NCBI GenBank assembly: GCA_963752045.1
Contig: CAVVWN010000002.1
Coordinates: 1 to 64,000, forward strand
DNA length: 64,000 nt
Origin: DATKDF01 sp963752045
GTDB taxonomy: Bacteria; Acidobacteriota; Vicinamibacteria; Vicinamibacterales; SCN-69-37
Direction: 5' to 3'
The notes beneath the pieces were generated by a model. It did not search any database. It worked only from the letters and a program-made list of their open reading frames with translations, and had not been told where the DNA came from. This document shows, piece after piece, positions 62,405 to 64,000 of the stretch. The translations under genes and the position numbers were made by a program. Within the stretch, counting starts at the first letter, position 1; every line of letters begins with the position of its first letter.

Positions 62405-62979
62405 CCATGAAGCGCGCCGAGTGCATCGCGATGATGTATCCCGAGCTCGACGACAAGCTCGTGGTCACGATCATGGGCGCCTGCGCGCAGGAGCTCTACG
62501 ACCTCGGTCATCGCGAGAACTTCTTCTACCTGCAGCACGCGATGGGCCTGGCCTCGTCGATCGGACTCGGGCTGGCGATGCACGCGCCGGACCGGACGGT
62601 CGTCGTGCTCGACGGTGACGGGTCGGTGCTCATGAACCTCGGCACGTTTGCGACGCTCGCGCGGTACAAGCCGAAGAACCTCGTCCACGTCGTCTTCGAC
62701 AATGGCAGCCTGCTGTCGACGGGAGGCTTCGACTCGCACACGACGTCGGGGGTGACCGACCTCTCGGCGATCGCCCGCGGTGCCGGCATCGAACACGTCG
62801 CCGACGTCGATTCGGTCATCGCGTTCGGCGATGCTGTGCTCGACGCGTTCAGGCGCGACGACTTCAGCGTCATCGTCGCGCGCGTGTCGGCCGTCGGACC
62901 CGGGCACTACGGCATGGACCTGCTATTGCCCGAGAACGCGTTCCGGTTCAGGCGGCACATCAGAGAGATCAAGCGATGA
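62401..62979 (+). CDS. Thiamine-diphosphate-dependent decarboxylase, beta subunit
   Basis: The 192-residue product is the PP half, with the ThDP motif GDGSVLMNLGTFATLARY (GDGS at 72-75) ending in VVFDN, and QHAMGLASSIGLGLA before it. It overlaps the alpha gene by 4 bp. The pair resembles sulfopyruvate decarboxylase (ComDE) and phosphonopyruvate decarboxylase; both remove CO2 from a C3 2-oxo acid. The exact substrate cannot be chosen from sequence alone. Confidence 0.87.
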   Translation: MTMKRAECIAMMYPELDDKLVVTIMGACAQELYDLGHRENFFYLQHAMGLASSIGLGLAMHAPDRTVVVLDGDGSVLMNLGTFATLARYKPKNLVHVVFDNGSLLSTGGFDSHTTSGVTDLSAIARGAGIEHVADVDSVIAFGDAVLDAFRRDDFSVIVARVSAVGPGHYGMDLLLPENAFRFRRHIREIKR

Positions 62980-63059
62980 TGAGACTACGGTCGATTCTTC
63001 GCAGGCTTCGTCACCTTCGCTGGCCCCGCCACTGGCCGCGCTGGTTCAGCAGCGTGTGA
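62979..63059 (+). CDS. Possible 26-residue Arg/Trp-rich peptide
   Basis: A short open frame starts at ATG 62979, overlapping the stop of the beta subunit gene by one base. It ends one base before the minus-strand frame at 63060. The peptide (RLRSILRRLRHLRWPRHWPR) carries about ten Arg and three or four Trp, a cationic amphipathic composition. It could also be chance, since high-G+C sequence makes Arg codons common. Confidence 0.25.
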   Translation: MRLRSILRRLRHLRWPRHWPRWFSSV

Positions 63060-63218
63060 TTAGCCGCGCGGCCCATCGACCACGAAGGCCGGTGTGCCGC
63101 CGCGGACGACGCGCCAAGCCCAGTGCATGCGTGACCACAGGCCCAGGAGCCGAAGCACGGCCCACGTTCCCGCGCACGCAAGGGACATGAACGCCAGGCC
63201 CGGGACGAAGTCGCTCAT
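63060..63218 (-). CDS. Possible small membrane protein
   Basis: A 52-codon frame starts at ATG 63218 with one hydrophobic stretch (LAFMSLACAGTWAVLRLLGLW) followed by a positively charged region. This looks like a single-helix membrane peptide, but no family or ribosome site supports it strongly. The longer in-frame extension upstream is not convincing. Confidence 0.3.
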   Translation of the reverse strand: MSDFVPGLAFMSLACAGTWAVLRLLGLWSRMHWAWRVVRGGTPAFVVDGPRG

Positions 63219-63434
63219 GCCTGCCGAGTTTACAGCGCGGGGCCGGCCCGCGGGCACCTTCCGGTGAGCTCCAGGTTGCTCGATAATGGCCCTGCCGCCG
63301 AGGGATCCGACCCTCGGGGCGCCTCGAGAGGCCGACGGTGGGAATTCCGTCGACTCGGGAGGGGCGTACAATAAGGCTCGACACTGGTACGGCCGACGCC
63401 GCGCCAAGTCCGAGATTCAGGAAGGGAACGCCGC

Positions 63435-64000
63435 ATGGACATGAGCCAGCTCGCCAGCCTTGCCGATTCGGTGCGGGCGCTACCCGTCGAGAGCGCGTCG
63501 CGCCTCCGGCGGCTGCACCGGCTCGTGGACCTGTACGCCGAGGCCGAAGCCGAGGCCGCGTTCAAGGCGGCGGCCCGTCGTGCCCCAGCCGGGACGGATG
63601 TGGAATCAGGCGTGATCGCGGCGGCCTGGTCCGTCTGGGAACGCCGGGCAGCCGGTGGCACGTCGTTCGGCGACGATGAGGCGGCCCACGACTCGCTGCG
63701 GCGCGATCTGCTCTCGGACGAGTTCAAACCGGTCGTGGCGGCCTGGATTCGCGAGATGCGCGTGCTTGCGTCGGAACGTCCGGACAGCGGCTCCTGCACG
63801 CTCGGTACGGCGCTGCAGCTGTGGCTGTGGACGCTCGACCATTTCCGCCGGGAGGACCGCGCGGGCAGTGGCCACGCGACACGCGCCATCGACGAGCTCG
63901 TCGATGGCCTCGCGCCGGTGCTGGCGGCCCGCAGCCTCGTACGCGAAGTCACCGGCCGGGTGCCGTCGGTCCCGGGAGAAGAGGGGCATCGGGCCGACCT
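63435..64000 (+). CDS. Hypothetical protein, cut by the window edge
   Basis: An open frame begins at ATG 63435 and runs to the last base of the window (188 codons seen). The start is MDMSQLASLADSVRALPVES. The visible part is alpha-helical and rich in Ala, Glu and Arg, with ALQLWLWTLDHFRREDRAG. No domain is recognised. I prefer this frame to the competing minus-strand ones because its composition is that of a soluble helical protein and it stays open to the edge. Confidence 0.6.
   Translation, partial: MDMSQLASLADSVRALPVESASRLRRLHRLVDLYAEAEAEAAFKAAARRAPAGTDVESGVIAAAWSVWERRAAGGTSFGDDEAAHDSLRRDLLSDEFKPVVAAWIREMRVLASERPDSGSCTLGTALQLWLWTLDHFRREDRAGSGHATRAIDELVDGLAPVLAARSLVREVTGRVPSVPGEEGHRAD

Noticed and set aside
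63230..63989. Minus-strand frames at the right edge
   Set aside because: They are Ser/Arg-rich and overlap the better plus-strand frame that starts at 63435.

Overview
The window is a contiguous piece of bacterial chromosome with visibly high G+C. The best lineage clue is the secreted VWA-domain protein at 40280-41584, whose layout matches the VWFA-related domain typical of Acidobacteriota. Bactofilin, a TonB receptor with a carboxypeptidase-like N-terminal domain, DUF1684 and DUF5671 proteins fit a Gram-negative soil bacterium of that phylum. A Vicinamibacteria-like member (subgroup 6) is my inference, not something the sequence proves.

Layout. 1-2100: a TlpA-like thioredoxin gene and a membrane protein gene, a (CGGT)9 tandem repeat and a tRNA-Pro. 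2240-16391: core genes, mostly on the minus strand (MerR regulator, Der, PriA, family-4 uracil-DNA glycosylase, CoaBC, RNA polymerase omega, guanylate kinase, YicC, MsbA-like exporter, a GT2 enzyme, GalE, UDP-glucose dehydrogenase), with a plus-strand HU gene and an M50 protease. 16499-24175: a tightly packed plus-strand polysaccharide operon of four GT4 enzymes, one GT2, a polyprenyl-phosphate sugar transferase and UDP-xylose synthase. 24191-32326: a long minus-strand run (PgsA-like, TPR/SLH lipoprotein, HflX, Sua5, MFS, GlpX, SAM hydroxide adenosyltransferase, methyltransferase-like, bactofilin). 32414-38575: cysteine desulfurase and MnmA, then thioredoxin reductase, thioredoxin, glycogen synthase and a PBP5-type peptidase. 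38576-44520: a more accessory stretch with a structured intergenic region, a conserved-looking small protein, an orphan DNA methyltransferase, the VWA protein, a PD-(D/E)XK-like protein with a histone-H1-like tail, an orphan receiver domain, arginase and tRNA-Lys. 44563-55315: aminotransferase, orphan MacB-type permease, two divergent membrane proteins whose start codons sit in a 28-bp perfect palindrome, then a TonB receptor and a beta-helix protein behind 11-bp-phased TTAAC/GTAAC repeats. 55349-64000: DnaJ-domain protein, a three-gene envelope cluster, Tat-exported amidase, a His-rich secreted protein, a methyltransferase, a two-subunit thiamine-diphosphate decarboxylase and a partial gene at the edge.

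How the genes work together. The flanking ugd and UXS genes supply UDP-glucuronate and UDP-xylose to the glycosyltransferases between them. The sugar transferase would load the first sugar on undecaprenyl phosphate. No Wzx/Wzy or Wza/Wzc export genes are present in the window. The yicC-gmk-rpoZ-coaBC-udg-priA run is a classical housekeeping operon. Cysteine desulfurase and MnmA together make 2-thiouridine in tRNA. TrxB and TrxA form a complete thioredoxin couple.

Data quality. Five genes carry six apparent frameshifts (galE twice, the TPR/SLH lipoprotein, mnmA, the TonB receptor, the beta-helix protein). Three of the six look like loss of one GC unit in a short GC run. Because mnmA and galE are normally conserved, sequencing or assembly indels are the simplest explanation, and I annotate the genes across the breaks.

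The best candidates for something new are the possible phosphate-type control of the TonB/beta-helix pair, the nuclease-like protein with the basic tail, the palindrome joining the divergent membrane genes, and the switch-like leader near 38760.
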